Assembly: GCA_949361645.1 (NCBI GenBank)
Contig: OX442424.1
Location: forward strand, 5,229,986-5,293,985
Length of the DNA stretch: 64,000 bases
From: Spongilla lacustris
Taxonomy: Eukaryota; Porifera; Demospongiae; Spongillida; Spongillidae
Reading direction: 5' to 3'
The notes under the pieces are model-generated. The model did no database searches. It worked only from the letters and a program-made list of their open reading frames with translations, and was not told the origin of the DNA. Of this stretch, positions 43,265 to 54,929 are shown one piece after another (within the stretch, counting starts at the first letter, position 1; each line of letters opens with the position of its first letter). The translations under genes were made by a program, and so were the position numbers.

Positions 43265-43810
43265 CTAGGATTGCAGCATTGTGCATGCTCCTTTGCGACC
43301 TCCTGATTTCATTATAGCTTTCATGTGCTCTAATGCAGCGTTTTCTTCTAGAGCTGCTTTTCTTTTTCTGCGCCGCTCTTCTTTCTCAGCTATCTCTCTC
43401 CTCTTCATATCCTCAGCAGTCTTAAATTCATCGATCCATTGTGCTGAAGTCATGCACTGAGCTGAACCTGTCAAACGCTTAAATTGAGTACTTGTAGTAG
43501 CGTTGTCCTGTGGATCTAAACTTTCTCCGTCTGAATTATGAGTGGTACTTTCTGAACTTTGAGAAGAGGTCCATTCAGCATGTTGCACCTGCTCAGGACG
43601 TACTGCACATGCAGCCACATAGATGGAGTGGTACTGAATGACAATTTTAGGCATAACTGCAGATCTTCTTCTGTTGTCATTTCAGCAGCCTTGATATCAA
43701 CCTGCCTCTTCACCTCTTGTGCCACACCATCCTCAATAAAGCTTACAATGGTGTCTTCAGGAAGAGCATCTACCCCACGTAGTGGAGACAGGCCTGTCGT
43801 TTATTGGCCA
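43265..43810 (-). pseudogene. Basic coiled-coil-like remnant, possibly pogo/Tigger transposase C-terminus
   Basis: Minus-strand frames 43516-43725 (MAQEVKRQVDIKAAEMTTEE) and 43265-43654 overlap in different frames, so a shift lies near 43640. The second ends in QWIDEFKTAEDMKRREIAEK then EERRRKRKAALEE, a charged helix like the tails of pogo/Tigger-derived proteins, and includes a Ser/Thr-rich linker. No DDE motif remains. A small host gene exon is an alternative. Confidence 0.35.
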
Positions 43811-44293
43811 TAATTACGTTTCATTTTTTAGCAAGTTGCACCCGCCCCCTCCCCAAAGCAAACCCCATGCGGTTGAGTGTTTATATAACAACCCTTTGAT
43901 GTAGTTGTTCCTTATTTGGTACCTTTCCCATACATTGAGGTATGTTTGCCGAAAAGTGAGTTTTCGGTACCAGGATTCATAAAACCTTTCCTATGGTTAA
44001 TATAGGTGAAATTCTTTATCCAACAGTGTTTGAATTATCTCTCTAGCATGCATAGTTTGTATGCATCAGTCAAGGGAAGTTGGTTGTTCCTTAATAGGTT
44101 GCTTTGCTCTATACGGAGATTCAGCTGTGCATGCAAAGTACATGTACCTTTTCTGCTGTTAGAAAATTACAACCGCCCCAAACAAACTGGGCCAGTGGCA
44201 TATATTTTAGCTTCATCTTTACCAGCAGCAGATTGAGTGAACCAGACAACAGAACTAGGTGTCCTTGTTTGTTATTTGGCTGCGTTACAACCC

Positions 44294-45172
44294 CAGTGGC
44301 GTCCCTAGGTGTTTCCAAAGGGGGGGGGGCTAATCAAACAGAGGGGCGCCATGGGGGCGTGGCTCTGACTAATCAATTAGGCATGCAGAAATTCATGTTA
44401 CAATTTATTGAGCAAATAAATTAATTACAGAAACTGAATGGTTAGATTGTGCATGAACTATCCCTACTCCATAAGTAGATTGGATAATTCTATTCTTCTC
44501 GAGAAATATCTCCACAGCTGTGTCATAGTTTACGGCTGGATGTGAGTAATGAAATTCATAAGTGCGAACGACGAAAGCCGTCTACAGGTCATAGAGGACC
44601 TTAGCCAGTTTCTCAGACGATGTAAGGTAGAAAAGCTTCTCTCGCAGGTGCAACTAGTGATCGGAAGTGTGCAACCAATTTTCATCAAGCGAAAAATATT
44701 AGGAAACCGCTCTTCATCACAACTGATTAGTGCCGATGCAAGAGTATCCGGACCCTCAATAGGTTAACATACAGACCATTTGCGCTTGAATGCAGCTGAC
44801 GTTGCAAATTGCATTTTCGATTCTCAGCCCCACTCAGTTTTCGCTTCGTGTTCGACATTATATTCGAAACCAACGTAATACGGTAACCTTACATGCATGT
44901 ATTAATTTGTCAATTTGTCAATGATGTCATACGGGCGGGAACTTCACACGAAACATGAACAAAGGTGCTTAATTAATTGACGAGGCGTACGCGTGCATGC
45001 GTTTGCGCATGTCACTGTGTGTGTGTCAGTGTGTGGGGGTGGGGGGTGGGCGCCATAAAGTGGGGGGGGGGGGGGGGGGCGCCATAATGCAGGGGGGGGG
45101 GGGGGGGCGCCATTAAGCGGGGAGGGGGGGGGGGCATCTGCCCCAAATGCCCCCCCTATGGGGACGCCACTG
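44294..45172. mobile_element. hAT-like element, 5 bp TSD AACCC
   Basis: Left CAGTGGCGTCCCTAGG, right CTATGGGGACGCCACTG, flanked by AACCC at 44289-44293 and 45173-45177. The right part has three G tracts separated by GGCGCCAT(A/T)A. Frame 44549-44767 (LQVIEDLSQFLRRCKVEKLL) is coding-like but unidentified. Confidence 0.88.
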
Positions 45173-45177
45173 AACCC

Positions 45178-45610
45178 GACAGTACGTTTATCATATCCAT
45201 AAAAAAGTATTCCCAGCAGCTAGGGGGTGTGGGGGAGCGCTGTAAGCTCCCCCACCGGGGTCTGGGGCAGAGCCGCAGAAGCCAACGCTTTTTGCGTAGA
45301 AAACCCCCCAAAAACTGCACTACCGAAATATATGGGCTAATTTTGGGGTTATGCTCGGGTTTTGGTACTTTTCGATATGCTCTCTAGAGGGAAAATTGAA
45401 TAACATACGTACGCTAAACGGCCGGCTAATGATCTCTGCCTGTACTTCTATTGTGGAGCCGAATGCTATTACGTCACGCGATAAAAGCAATCATTGGCCC
45501 TGACCATTATGTACGTAGGCGTACGTATAGGCCAGTTCTGCCGTAGCTATATCTCTGCGCTGCGTTTGCATATGTTCGCGTACACATAGTCGTACATGTA
45601 CGTGTATACG
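45178..45610. other. No gene; old repeat motif
   Basis: GCTGTAAGCTCCCCCACCGG and GGTCTGGGGCAGAGCCGC at 45240-45275 resemble the words near 10200, 2670, 35130 and 59665 in inverted form, marking another degenerate repeat. The rest is unassigned. Confidence 0.4.
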
Positions 45611-45617
45611 TACATTG

Positions 45618-45699
45618 TAGGGGCGGGACCCTCGGGGGGGGGGGGGGGGGGGCACGGGCCCGTTGTGCCCCCCCCCCCCCCCCCCTGGATCCGCTACTG
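45618..45699. mobile_element. 82 bp miniature element made almost only of two ends
   Basis: TAGGGGCGGGACC then a G tract, a short GGCACGGGCCCGTTGTGCC palindrome, a C tract and CTGGATCCGCTACTG. Flanks cattg and cactg match at four of five bases. An extreme deletion derivative of the hAT-like family. Confidence 0.6.
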
Positions 45700-46579
45700 C
45701 ACTGCACTGATATATAGGACTCAGAAACACAGTAGGGATCGCGATCGTTCCTTTCTTAGCATATGGCTAGAACTTTGGAGCAGTATGAGGGGGGAAAGGT
45801 ATGCAAAGTGAGTGTACCACAACCAATCCCATGCAGGCACAGTACTTTCCCTTTTACAACTTTACTGTTGTGCATGGCTGGACCATTTTCATTTTCTTAT
45901 GGAAATGAAAAGGTCCTCCCTTTCGAGCTAATCAATAGTTTTTGCCTCACTATAGCCACTAGACACTGGCCATGGGCAGTGGCGTTGTGGCGCACCTGCC
46001 GCTGGAGGGGCATATAAGGCGCCCCCCCTTCCCCCCACAAAGCTTATACATGTCCATCGCAGCATATTAAATTTGATGATATTGTTTACCGACTGAAGAA
46101 AATTGCGTGCGTGTTAAGTGCTCTTGTCCACATGGCCAGCAATTGAGGACATGATAAATAAGTTACCTTAGAATGATTATATTAAAATTCCGATTTCACG
46201 AATAAATTTTCCCGATTTTTTAATGATATATCGTACTTTCAAAATAGCAAATTAAAATCAATTAACTTTATTTACAACAACACATTATTTTTATGAACGT
46301 CTCATAGTAGGTAGCCAATAAAAAGACAAGTTCTGTATTTTTGGTTTGTAAAACTCTCGCTTTGTAGCTCAAAAACCTAAATACACAGGGGCGGCGGAGC
46401 AGAAGGGGGGGGGGGGGGGGGGGGGGGCTGGGGGGGCTATTGCCCCCCCAAATATCAAGGTGGGGGGGGGCTCAGCCCCCATTGCGCTACCATCAGGTTA
46501 TGAATAATTTTAATCTTATTGCGAGCGCGTGTTCTTCGAGATTGCTGTACTGTCAGTGACTGCGAGTTTTAATAGGGTT

Positions 46580-46699
46580 AGTCTCGCAGGCCAGACCTAC
46601 TTCGATCGATATGCAATGGACTGGGGACCAGGATAAGTATAGGTCCCCAGGCCATTGAAATCGAACGTCAATAACGAAGTAGGTCTGGCTTACGAGACT
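46580..46699. mobile_element. 120 bp MITE, AGTCTCG ends
   Basis: AGTCTCGCAGGCCAGACCTA and TAGGTCTGGCTTACGAGACT are inverted, and the inner TTCGAT/CGA blocks and GGGGACC words are also inverted. Same end type as 31030-31579, flanked by TT and AA. Confidence 0.75.
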
Positions 46700-46862
46700 A
46701 AACTGTGAATGACTTATTTATCGGTGTTTTGTTTGGGTGTGTGTATACGGAAGAAATGAAGGCAGGCTCTATTGCATGAATCATGGTCCGTTCCGAAGAA
46801 AGAATACTGAGTTATACAAAGTGCGGTTTTGAATTGGGGGAACGAATTCGAAGAGTAGTTCT

Positions 46863-47130
46863 GTGAGTTATCGAGTCAGTACCCTTATAAACTACAAGAC
46901 ATCAACGTCAAACGCAAGTATAGACATAATTTCGATGACGAGACAACTGTTTACCTATTTGAGATCCTCCATGACAGAAAGACGATTTAATAACTGCTCA
47001 AGTTCATCTTGCATGTGCATGAAGAGCTGGCAGAATGCATTAATATAATCTGGAAGATGTAGCCAAGGAATTAAATGATCATGCAGCGAATTCGATACAT
47101 TTCCCACCGAAAAAAAAATGGCCCGTGTTT
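46863..47130 (+). pseudogene. hAT transposase C-terminal dimerisation remnant
   Basis: Frame 46863-47048 includes RQLFTYLRSSMTERRFNN; after a one-base shift near 46995 the sense continues LLKFILHVHEELAECINIIW and then VAKELNDHAANSIHF. LRSTMTxxRLNxLxLLHVHKE followed by VANEF is the signature of the hAT dimerisation region. The catalytic domain is missing, so the element depends on another copy. Confidence 0.75.
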
Positions 47131-47446
47131 AAACGAGCGTATTGACGTAATAATGAAATCAAGAACGCAGTTGCGTGCTATTCTTTAAAATCTTGTTGGG
47201 GTACCAGTTCTTTTCTGAAATGCTGAAACAGGTTACGCGGAAGCATGAACGATTACGAAGATACGCTAGTTTAAACACGGACCATTTTTTTTTCGGTGGG
47301 GGCGGGGGAAGGGGGTTTATACTGCATGGGTATGAATATAATTATCATTTATTACCACTGCCCCCCCAAGTATGGACATTCTGCCGCCCCTGATACAACA
47401 TACGCATACGCAAAATGAATTGACTGCTTTACTCGTACCCAGACTA

Positions 47447-48960
47447 CACTGTGCAAAAAGTTTGTTATACGATAGTGTATATTTATGCGTATATTTGAGG
47501 AATGCGCAAAATATACCCTGTGTAGTATATTTGAAGTGTACGACCGCGTATATTTGAGAATACGCAAGTGTCAAATACGTCACCGTTTATATAAGCACAC
47601 CTTCAAAATATACGATAGTGTATTCTTAAGAATATATTTGAATATACTGTACTACTGCGTATATTTCATTCCATAAAATCCCACTGTTTACATAAGCATA
47701 CCATAGAATTAATTCATGAGTGGTCAGTCCCGTACCCGGACCCACGTGAGGTAGGAAGGTGTGTAGGCATCGAAGTCGGAGTGCTACTTTGCTTCTATTA
47801 ATGCTGCTGGACGTCAAAGGTTAGCTATATACATGTATGTCTGCTTGGTGTATATACGGCGGTAAATTTTGTGAGCGGTAGGCCGGGCCCATGGTGCATG
47901 GCTATGGCCTATGCTAACTCGCCAGTTGAGTTTGGTCATGATCACATCGGATCCCAGTAAATGCTACAATGGAAGCAGTAGAATGCCTACACAGTAGACC
48001 TCTATTGGACCCCTGTACAAATGTTTGTGTTACTAGTACGATACAAGAGTGCTCCAATTAGAAATGTGGTTAACTAACCGTGCATGTGATTTGTAGATTT
48101 TAGGCGGGCTATTTCATGGTCGTGTTGAATCGCGCTGAGATCAGGGTTTTGATCGTTAAATGGCAATAGTTCTTCTTTCCAGAGTGTACAAGTTACCGGT
48201 ATTATGTGTTGCAGTTGCTAAAGAATGAATTCACCTTTCTCTATTTGCACTAGGTTGGCAAGTGTCCTAAGTGTTCCCGTTCGGTTGAACAACCGAAATA
48301 ATAGAACAACAGGCACAATGGAGCGCGATATAAAAAGGTATAGGCCTATTCATTTGTTGTGTTTTGCTAAGGTTTTTTTTTAACTTGCAGACTCCGACCG
48401 GACGGTACGGTAAGTGTTTAACCCGCACTGTTCCATTGTTTTAAGTCAAACATCGGAGATAGGAGACAAGAAAGGTAAGCATATCACTTACCCGATAATG
48501 TATCTGTTGCTTTATATATAGAATCATGTATAAACAGAACGAGGATATGATATGTGGTGAGTGAAATTTTTTTTTTTACGATATGAATTTATTGTTTGTA
48601 TTCTGTACAGGTGCCTTGGATCGAATACATGCAGATTGCCGCCTCGGACTGTTAGTTTGTTGTTTTGTTGTACATGTGCAAAATGGTTAAAATTTTAAAT
48701 TGACTAAACTGGATCGGGAACGAGGGGTGGGAGTGGTAGGATAATATACGGAATATGAAGCACTAGTATACGGTGACCGACAACGTAGCCACAAAGTGAA
48801 TTCAACGGTTTGCTAAGCAACCACAAATGTCACGTGATCGGTTATATTTGAATATACGCACCTGCGTATATGGTTCTATACGCTGGTGTGTATATTTAAG
48901 GTGTATATTCAAATATACGCTATAGAATACGCTATCGTATAACAAAGTTTTTGCACAGTG
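47447..48960. mobile_element. CACTA-like element with TATACG subterminal repeats, 3 bp TSD CTA
   Basis: Left CACTGTGCAAAAAGTTTGTT, right AACAAAGTTTTTGCACAGTG, flanked by CTA at 47444-47446 and 48961-48963. CACTG ends, a 3 bp duplication and many short subterminal repeats (GTATATTTGA, TATACGC in both orientations within 200 bp of each end) are the CACTA/EnSpm format. The interior 1.1 kb shows no transposase, so it is non-autonomous. Confidence 0.8.
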
Positions 48961-48999
48961 CTACGCGACACAATATTGCAGTCTAATGGTTATTTCGAA

Positions 49000-49570
49000 G
49001 TTCAATTCATAGGTGTTTGCAATGGGGTCATAGTGTAGGGTGCTTTGTAGCTGTGTGGTTTACGGTTCACTCCATACACTGCTCTGATAGCTATGGCTTT
49101 TGCCATAGGGTCCAACTTATAGGTGTCTGCAATGGGGTACTCGACATAGGGATAAACCCATAGCATTTTGCTGTGGGGTGCTTCGTAGCTGTGTGGTGTA
49201 TGGTTCACTCCATACACAGTCTGCTCTGATAGCTATGGCTTTTGCCATAGGGTCCAATTCATAGCTGTTTGCAAAGGGGTACTCGACATAGCATTTTGCT
49301 ATGGGGTGCTTCGTAGCTCTGTGGTGTATGGTTCACTCCATACACGTATGCTCTGATAGCTATGTCCATCTGCCATAGGGTCCAATTCATAGGTGTTTGC
49401 AATGGGTTACTTGACATAAGGATAACCCCATAGCTCATTCCATACACTGGTCTGACAGCTATGGCTATCATAGGTGTTTGCTATGGGGTACTCAATGTAA
49501 AGATAACCCCATATAGCTTTTTGCTGTAGGGTACTTCGTAGCTATGTGCTGGAAGTTTTGCCCCAACTGC
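49000..49570 (-). repeat. Tandem repeat, about 110-140 bp units, partly open on minus strand
   Basis: GGTTCACTCCATACAC recurs at 49066, 49203 and 49331, with looser copies at 49440 and 49555, alongside TTGCCATAGGGTCCAA and TGGGGTACTCGACATA. On the minus strand the units read VYGVNHTPHSYEAPHSKML and similar, in frame for parts only. Either a degenerate coding repeat or a satellite. Confidence 0.75.
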
Positions 49571-49599
49571 ATACACTGCAGTGAGGTCAAATGGCTCAA

Positions 49600-51190
49600 A
49601 TGGGTATGGCTCCAGTTTAAGGTTCCTGTTTTTTAAGAACCCTGGTAATGTGGTAGCTGGTGGCTCGAGCGGACCCCTGCTGGCAGTCTGATTACTCCAG
49701 TGAGAGGGCAGTGGGGGATGGCCACGTCCGCTCCTGGGCCTCGGAGACAACTTGCAGTATAGGATAGATAGTGAGAGATAGGGCCATTGGGGCTGACCCC
49801 GTATGTGGGAGCTGCTAAGTGAGGTTTTGGGGGGGGGGGGGGGGGGGGGGGCATGTATGACTCCGTGATGCCGATTCGTATAGCCGTGTGAGAGCTGGAG
49901 TCTCCACCAGCAGGCATTACTGTAGGTACCCTACAGGGGTTTTTAGCATCTGGTGGATGCCTCACTGGCAATCTGATAACTTCACCTGTAATGGCTCCAT
50001 TGGTGCTACATGTAACTGGATTGTAGTGTGGGGCTATAAGTTCACTTGCATTAATGGTTCTGTCCACCTTCAGTGAGGGAGCAGACACCATTGGTCCTTG
50101 CACCATTAACAGTGAAGGACAGGTAGTGGCAGGAGGGTCCTGGGGGCTTAAGGTCTCTGTATGACGTCTCCATGCATGAGCATGCATTACTGTGGGGGCC
50201 CCCAATGACTCCGGGGTGTTTAGCAGCTGGTGCATGGCTTTCCTGCTGGCAGTCTTAACTCCATCTGTAATCGGCTCTACTGGTGCTAACTGGAATGCTG
50301 TGTGGGGCTATTAAGTTCACTTGCATTGATGGTTCTAATGATATTGTGGGGGAGCTGACCCCATTGGTCCCTGGGTCGTTGACTTAACGTTCAGCTAGGG
50401 TTGGCATCTCCACTTGCATAATACTTATTGACCCCAGCTTGTGTGGGCACCCCTGCTGGCAATGCAGGGTCTGGTAACCCCATCCTTGGTCCCTGGGTTG
50501 TTGACTCAAAGTGCAGAAGGACAGGTAGTGGGCAGGAGGGCCATGGGGGCTGGTCCCAGTGTGTGGGGCATTTGACTGGTAGTGTTTGGAGAGGTGTGGG
50601 GGGGACTACTTGGCTGGCATCTCCACTGGCATGTATTGATCCCTGCTCGTGTGGGCACCCCTGCTGCCAGTGCAGGGTCTGAAAGCCCCATCTGTAAGAG
50701 AGCTGATGGCTCCTCTACTTGCGGTGTGGATGTATTAGTTTGTGAGGCTGTAGTGATGGGATTGGTGGTTCTACTGTGTGGGGATGGCTGCATTGGCCCC
50801 TTGAACTTGCAGTGAACAATCAATAGTGGGGGCAGTTGGACCCAGGCGGTTCTGCTACATGTTCATACAAGTCCATTTGCAGTGTTGGAAGGGGGCATGT
50901 GTGGCCGGCTTCCCTTGGTTTTGAAATTGTGGTGGATGCCAACTCCATTTACAACGAGAGGGTTAGTTATTGTGTCTGGAGGCTTATCCCATTGGCCAGT
51001 TGGTGGCTCATGTGTAGGGTCTAATATGGGCGGGTGGTTCCATAGGTAGTGCGGGTTGGTGGCTCTGAATGGCGTCTGTTGGTTATGCGGGGCTGCTGTC
51101 TGGACTTGCATGTAGTGCCCAATATGTGCATGGGGGTGGGGCTGGTGGCTCTTTTAGTGATATGGGGGCTGCTTACTCCCTACAACCACC
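49600..51190 (-). repeat. Complex degenerate tandem-repeat region, Pro/Thr-rich on minus strand
   Basis: Blocks built from GTGTGGGGCTATAAGTTCAC, TGGTCCTTGCACC, GGACAGGTAGTGGCAGGAGG and ACCCCTGCTGGCA recur about every 250-350 bp (49660, 49900-50150, 50270-50400, 50440-50590, 50640-50830). A minus-strand frame of 200 codons (49633-50235) and another of 105 (50506-50823) cover it, both with P/T/A-rich sequence such as DPALAAGVPTRAG. It includes a G tract at 49829-49850. No domain is recognised; it could be a mucin-like repeat gene in decay or non-coding. Confidence 0.5.
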
Positions 51191-51321
51191 ATCTTCAGTA
51201 GTATGACCGCCGTCACTACCGTTCTCCATCTCCCCATCCTCGTAGAATGTACATGTATCTTGAATATCGATCGTCGTATCCGTACCGCTCGAACTCGTCC
51301 GCCGATTGAAACTCTTACATG
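51191..51321. other. Short unassigned gap
   Basis: Plus-strand coding-like TVLHLPILVEC is not supported by any other signal. Confidence 0.3.
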
Positions 51322-51722
51322 CAGTGGCGTAGCAAGGGGGGGGGCAAGGGGGGCGGTCGCCCCGGGCGCCGAGTTGAGAGGGGCGCTAAAATCGTGGGGA
51401 AAATTTTTTTTTTATAGGTCAAACAAAAATTTTAAAAGTAGGTCTAAGGTCAGGCTCAGCATAATTTCTTTGATAATCGTACGGTACCGGTTGTATTCAG
51501 GCTCACTCAAGGAAAAATTATATAGCGATCATAGGACGACTATCGTTTGGATCGGTGTCTTTTGGCCTGAAATAGTTCGAAGAGGCAGGTAAACAGAAAA
51601 TAAGTTAATTAACCCCAACTGATTAACCCGCTAGTCTCGCTTAAAAAACTTTGTTGTCCAAACGCAAGGGGGACCCCCCCCCCCCCCCCCCCCCGCTCGT
51701 ATGTTCGGCCAAACGCAAGAGG

Positions 51723-51754
<32 letters not shown>

Positions 51755-51802
51755 ATTAGTGCATTTTGCCCCCGGGCGCCCAACACCCTCGCTACGCCAC
51801 TG
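51322..51802. mobile_element. hAT-like MITE with perfect 8 bp TSD CTTACATG
   Basis: Left CAGTGGCGTAGCAAGG, right CCCTCGCTACGCCACTG, flanked by CTTACATG at 51314-51321 and 51803-51810. It has paired GGGCGCC blocks and long G/C tracts. The 8 bp duplication is the standard hAT length, unlike the 5 bp elements nearby. Confidence 0.95.
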
Positions 51803-52008
51803 CTTACATGTACGAGCTTGTCTTTAGTGGACGTCACCATATCGTTTATTCGCTATACACAGAACATAACGAATAACAACTGTGACAGGCAGATGAAATA
51901 CTTAACCTAGCGCAATACACATGTAGGTGTGGCTATAAGTTATCAATGTCTCAGCCCACAGGAAGTTGTTGCATATTCATTACTTCGGTGGGTTCAAGCA
52001 CGTACAAC

Positions 52009-52370
52009 GGCGCGATTCGAGCGGGAAACCGCCGCTGTATCTCCGTAACGGATGGCATAAAAATTAACGAACAGAACATACCGATACTTAAAGCTTAAGG
52101 ACCTCTCTACTTACAAACCGAATTTGAAGCGATTTGGTTACTCCTACAAAAAGTTATGGAGGGTTTGGACCCGGTGGAGTATCGAACGTTGCAATACTGG
52201 TATGGAGCATATGTAAGACCCCTAAAAATGTTTTACCATAGAGAAATGGTATAGTATGAAGTGTTGAAAATAGGAAGTCGATAGCTTAACGCTATAGTGA
52301 TTCAAACGCAAGAAAATTTTATAACATTTTGTTTTAATCTCTAAGGTCCCTTTTCGCGGAGACTGTCCCA
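52009..52370. repeat. Half copy of the 820 bp palindromic element
   Basis: Matches one arm of the palindromes at 60203-62725: CGATTCGAGCGGGAAA, GTATCTCCGTAACGGATGGC, CTTACAAACCGAATTTGAAG, and GCGGAGACTGTCCCATATG at its end. The other arm is absent; it abuts the giant inverted repeat. Confidence 0.8.
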
Positions 52371-52813
52371 TATGCACGTTGCATTCTGAGCGGAGATAGA
52401 AAACCGGACCATCCTATAATAGATCAACACGTACGTTACTCTGATTGTACACAATACCTTACATGTACATTCGCATTGCTTAACTGCTGAACGTTCTGCT
52501 TGTATAAATTATATTTCCTTTAAAGTTTGCTCTTTTTTCATTTCTTGTACTGCTTGGTACTGGATTTCCCTTTTGTTCCTTTCTCAGCTCTTCAGTGTGG
52601 CATTGCACCTAAATCATATTTTAAAACGCTTACACGTTCACCACCACTGAAAATTAAAACTGGCATGATTTATTTTAATATCAGGTTCTCCGCATACTTT
52701 TGAATCCACCTGAACATCTCAGTTCATCACACAAGACCCATTTAACTATAACAGTCCTTCTGAAGAAAAAGGCCGAGTATAGTTGACAAAACCAGATATC
52801 TAGTTATAATCCT

Positions 52814-54061
52814 GTAGGGGAGGAGTGGGTTAGTTGAATTTTAGGGTTAGGTTTATAGTGCCTTTGGGTTTTGGTTAATAGCCAGATATATAAAGGGGCA
52901 TCACTTGGCATGTCGTAGAAATGTTAGAGACTGGGGATGGGCATGAGAAAAAGGACATTATAAAAAATCAACTGGTGTTAAGTGGCACAACTAACCCAGC
53001 CAAGTGGGTCAGTTGAGCCTTGAGCCATCTGCTGTCTTAAGCTAGCAAGAGTAGCCCAAGGCCTTCTTGTCTCTTGTCCAATATCCAAGCATTGTGAAAT
53101 AATTGATCAAAGTAAATTCATACACGTGCATGACACTTTGCCAATGAGAGCCCATACATTGATTTGCAAGTGTTTTAACATGATTCACAACATCATTCTC
53201 CATTTTACAAAAATAAACAGAATGCCTCTGAGATTGTTTCATAGCCAAACAAGCCTAGCTCACTATTTCTGTTACATGAACCAATAATGCCATATGATCG
53301 CAGTTAAAGCGTATGGCTCAACTAACCCCTTTGCAAATGGCTCTTAATCCACTACTAACATTTCAAGTAAAGAGGAAAGTTGCATAAAATGGAAGCAAGG
53401 TATATAGTTTATATTAATATAGCTGCATACTTGTACTTTCTGACTGAAACGGAAATATCATTGATGAGAGCACAGACTGTAAGAAAATAGAATTTCACTC
53501 TGATCAACAAATTTCTTATTTTTGAATATTACATTGTGGGTGGGTTTGTGTCCCATTCGCTGTGGAGACATATTGTAACTGGGGCAAAGAAGCTCACACC
53601 ACCTTCTCCCGCCTCGCATCCTACATTGCCACCACCTCTTCCTGCCACAAGAGTCAAGTCTTGGCTGAAATGTATGGCAGGCTAAACTTCACCCTCGTCC
53701 GAGCCATTGCCAGGGCCATTCTGGGTAGATGTTTACCCACCAAAGACAAATTAGTATGTTTAGTAGAAAGTGTGTTTATGTTAACATTAATGTCTCGGTA
53801 TCCAATACATGTATATACATTTTAGATCTCATCACTAAGGAAGACTTCAGTTTCCTCACTAGTGATATTTAAATTGTCTCTCATAGTTGTAATGAATACA
53901 AAAACTAAAATTTTATGTAGGACAATAAGCTAGTCATTGCACTTAATATATGTTAGCATAATTCAAGTATATTTCTTCGTATAGCTATAAAAAAAGGGGG
54001 GGGGGGGGGGGGGGGGTGGCTCAACTAATCTAGTGGCTCAACTAGCCCACTCCTCCCCTAC
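52814..54061. mobile_element. Inverted-repeat element in left arm, GTAGGGGAGGAGTGGGTTAG ends
   Basis: Left GTAGGGGAGGAGTGGGTTAG, right CTAGCCCACTCCTCCCCTAC. Contains the 53547-53760 LINE fragment and a G tract at 53998-54016. Same element as 58016-58876. Confidence 0.8.
53547..53760 (+). pseudogene. 3' fragment of the R2-type LINE family
   Basis: Reads AVETYCNWGKEAHTTFSRLA then KSQVLAEMYGRLNFTLVRAI, colinear with the last 60 residues of the element ending at 29660 (AVETYGNWGMEAQSVFSRLA, KVLAEIYG). It starts abruptly, as a 5'-truncated LINE copy does, and lies within the 52814-54061 element; its counterpart at 58016-58876 lacks it, so it is a later insertion. Confidence 0.85.
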
Positions 54062-54609
54062 TTATAGAAATTATCAAAAGGGTTAGGTGAGTCAGGTGTA
54101 TAGTTAATAACTCAAAAGTGGAATCCCCTTGTTTACTAATTTTGATTTTCTAGTAGTCCACCAAGAACACTGATTTCTATGCTTACATATAACAACAAGA
54201 TAAAAGTTCAATATAAGAGCTTTCAATAGTTAATATGTACATTTAGATGCTGATGCATTAAAATTTGGATCTAAAAAACACCACCTTGGTAGTGTAGAAT
54301 TCGAAGTAAGATCTCATAATTGCTGGTGGACAAGATGATCTGCAATGAAAGATGACACTGTTCATATTGCATTTATAATGCACCTTGGGTCTAGTATAGT
54401 TAACCAGAAGTTGTGTAAATGTAGATGAAACCTAATGGTTAGGCGAGTTAAGTGCTTGGTGGAATTGAATGGTAGGAATATCCTAAATTGAATATTTCAG
54501 CCATGGAATATACTGTATTCTGTGCATGCAAGTACTTTTCAATTTGGTAAGTTATCCTTTAATATACCACTACAATAATATTTAATGAAGCTCATAATTA
54601 TATTTGTGG

Positions 54610-54925
54610 CCACCAATCCCTGCATCAGCCGCTACTTGGGTAATAATCAACCGCTGCAATCCGATTGGACTGCACTCCCCGTTGCAGCAGAAAAAATCTT
54701 GGGATAGGCTTAATTGTCACCGTAGTAGCAATGCGCTGGTTTAGCTTTTGGTCCATCGATTAATGCATAAATTGGTTTTTAAACCGGAAATTACCGGTTA
54801 TTTTAAAATGGACAACCTTAACCGACCGGTTATTTTTTAAACAATCACCTTAACCGACCAGTTTTTTTTAATTTTAATAACCTGTTACAACCGGTTCTTT
54901 CTAAACTAACAGGTTTCAAGCCAGT
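54610..54925. repeat. AACCGGTT-rich repeat, related to 56560-56720
   Basis: Multiple CCGGTTA and AACCGACCGG words ending in GGTTTCAAGCC, repeated in direct orientation at 56690-56718. Looks like the borders of an old transposon of unknown class. Confidence 0.5.
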
Positions 54926-54929
54926 ATAT

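Larger units (their letters stand above)
46386..47392 (+). mobile_element. hAT-like element, 5 bp TSD ATACA, with transposase remnant
   Basis: Left CAGGGGCGGCGGAGCAG, right ATTCTGCCGCCCCTG, flanked by ATACA at 46381-46385 and 47393-47397. Contains a G tract, a nested MITE and a hAT C-terminal coding remnant, supporting hAT assignment for the whole terminus family. Confidence 0.92.

Noticed and set aside
45970..46045. CAGTGGCGTTGTGGCGCACC as another hAT end
   Set aside because: Short palindromic word CAGTGGCG...CCGCTG with no paired terminus at a distance and no duplication.
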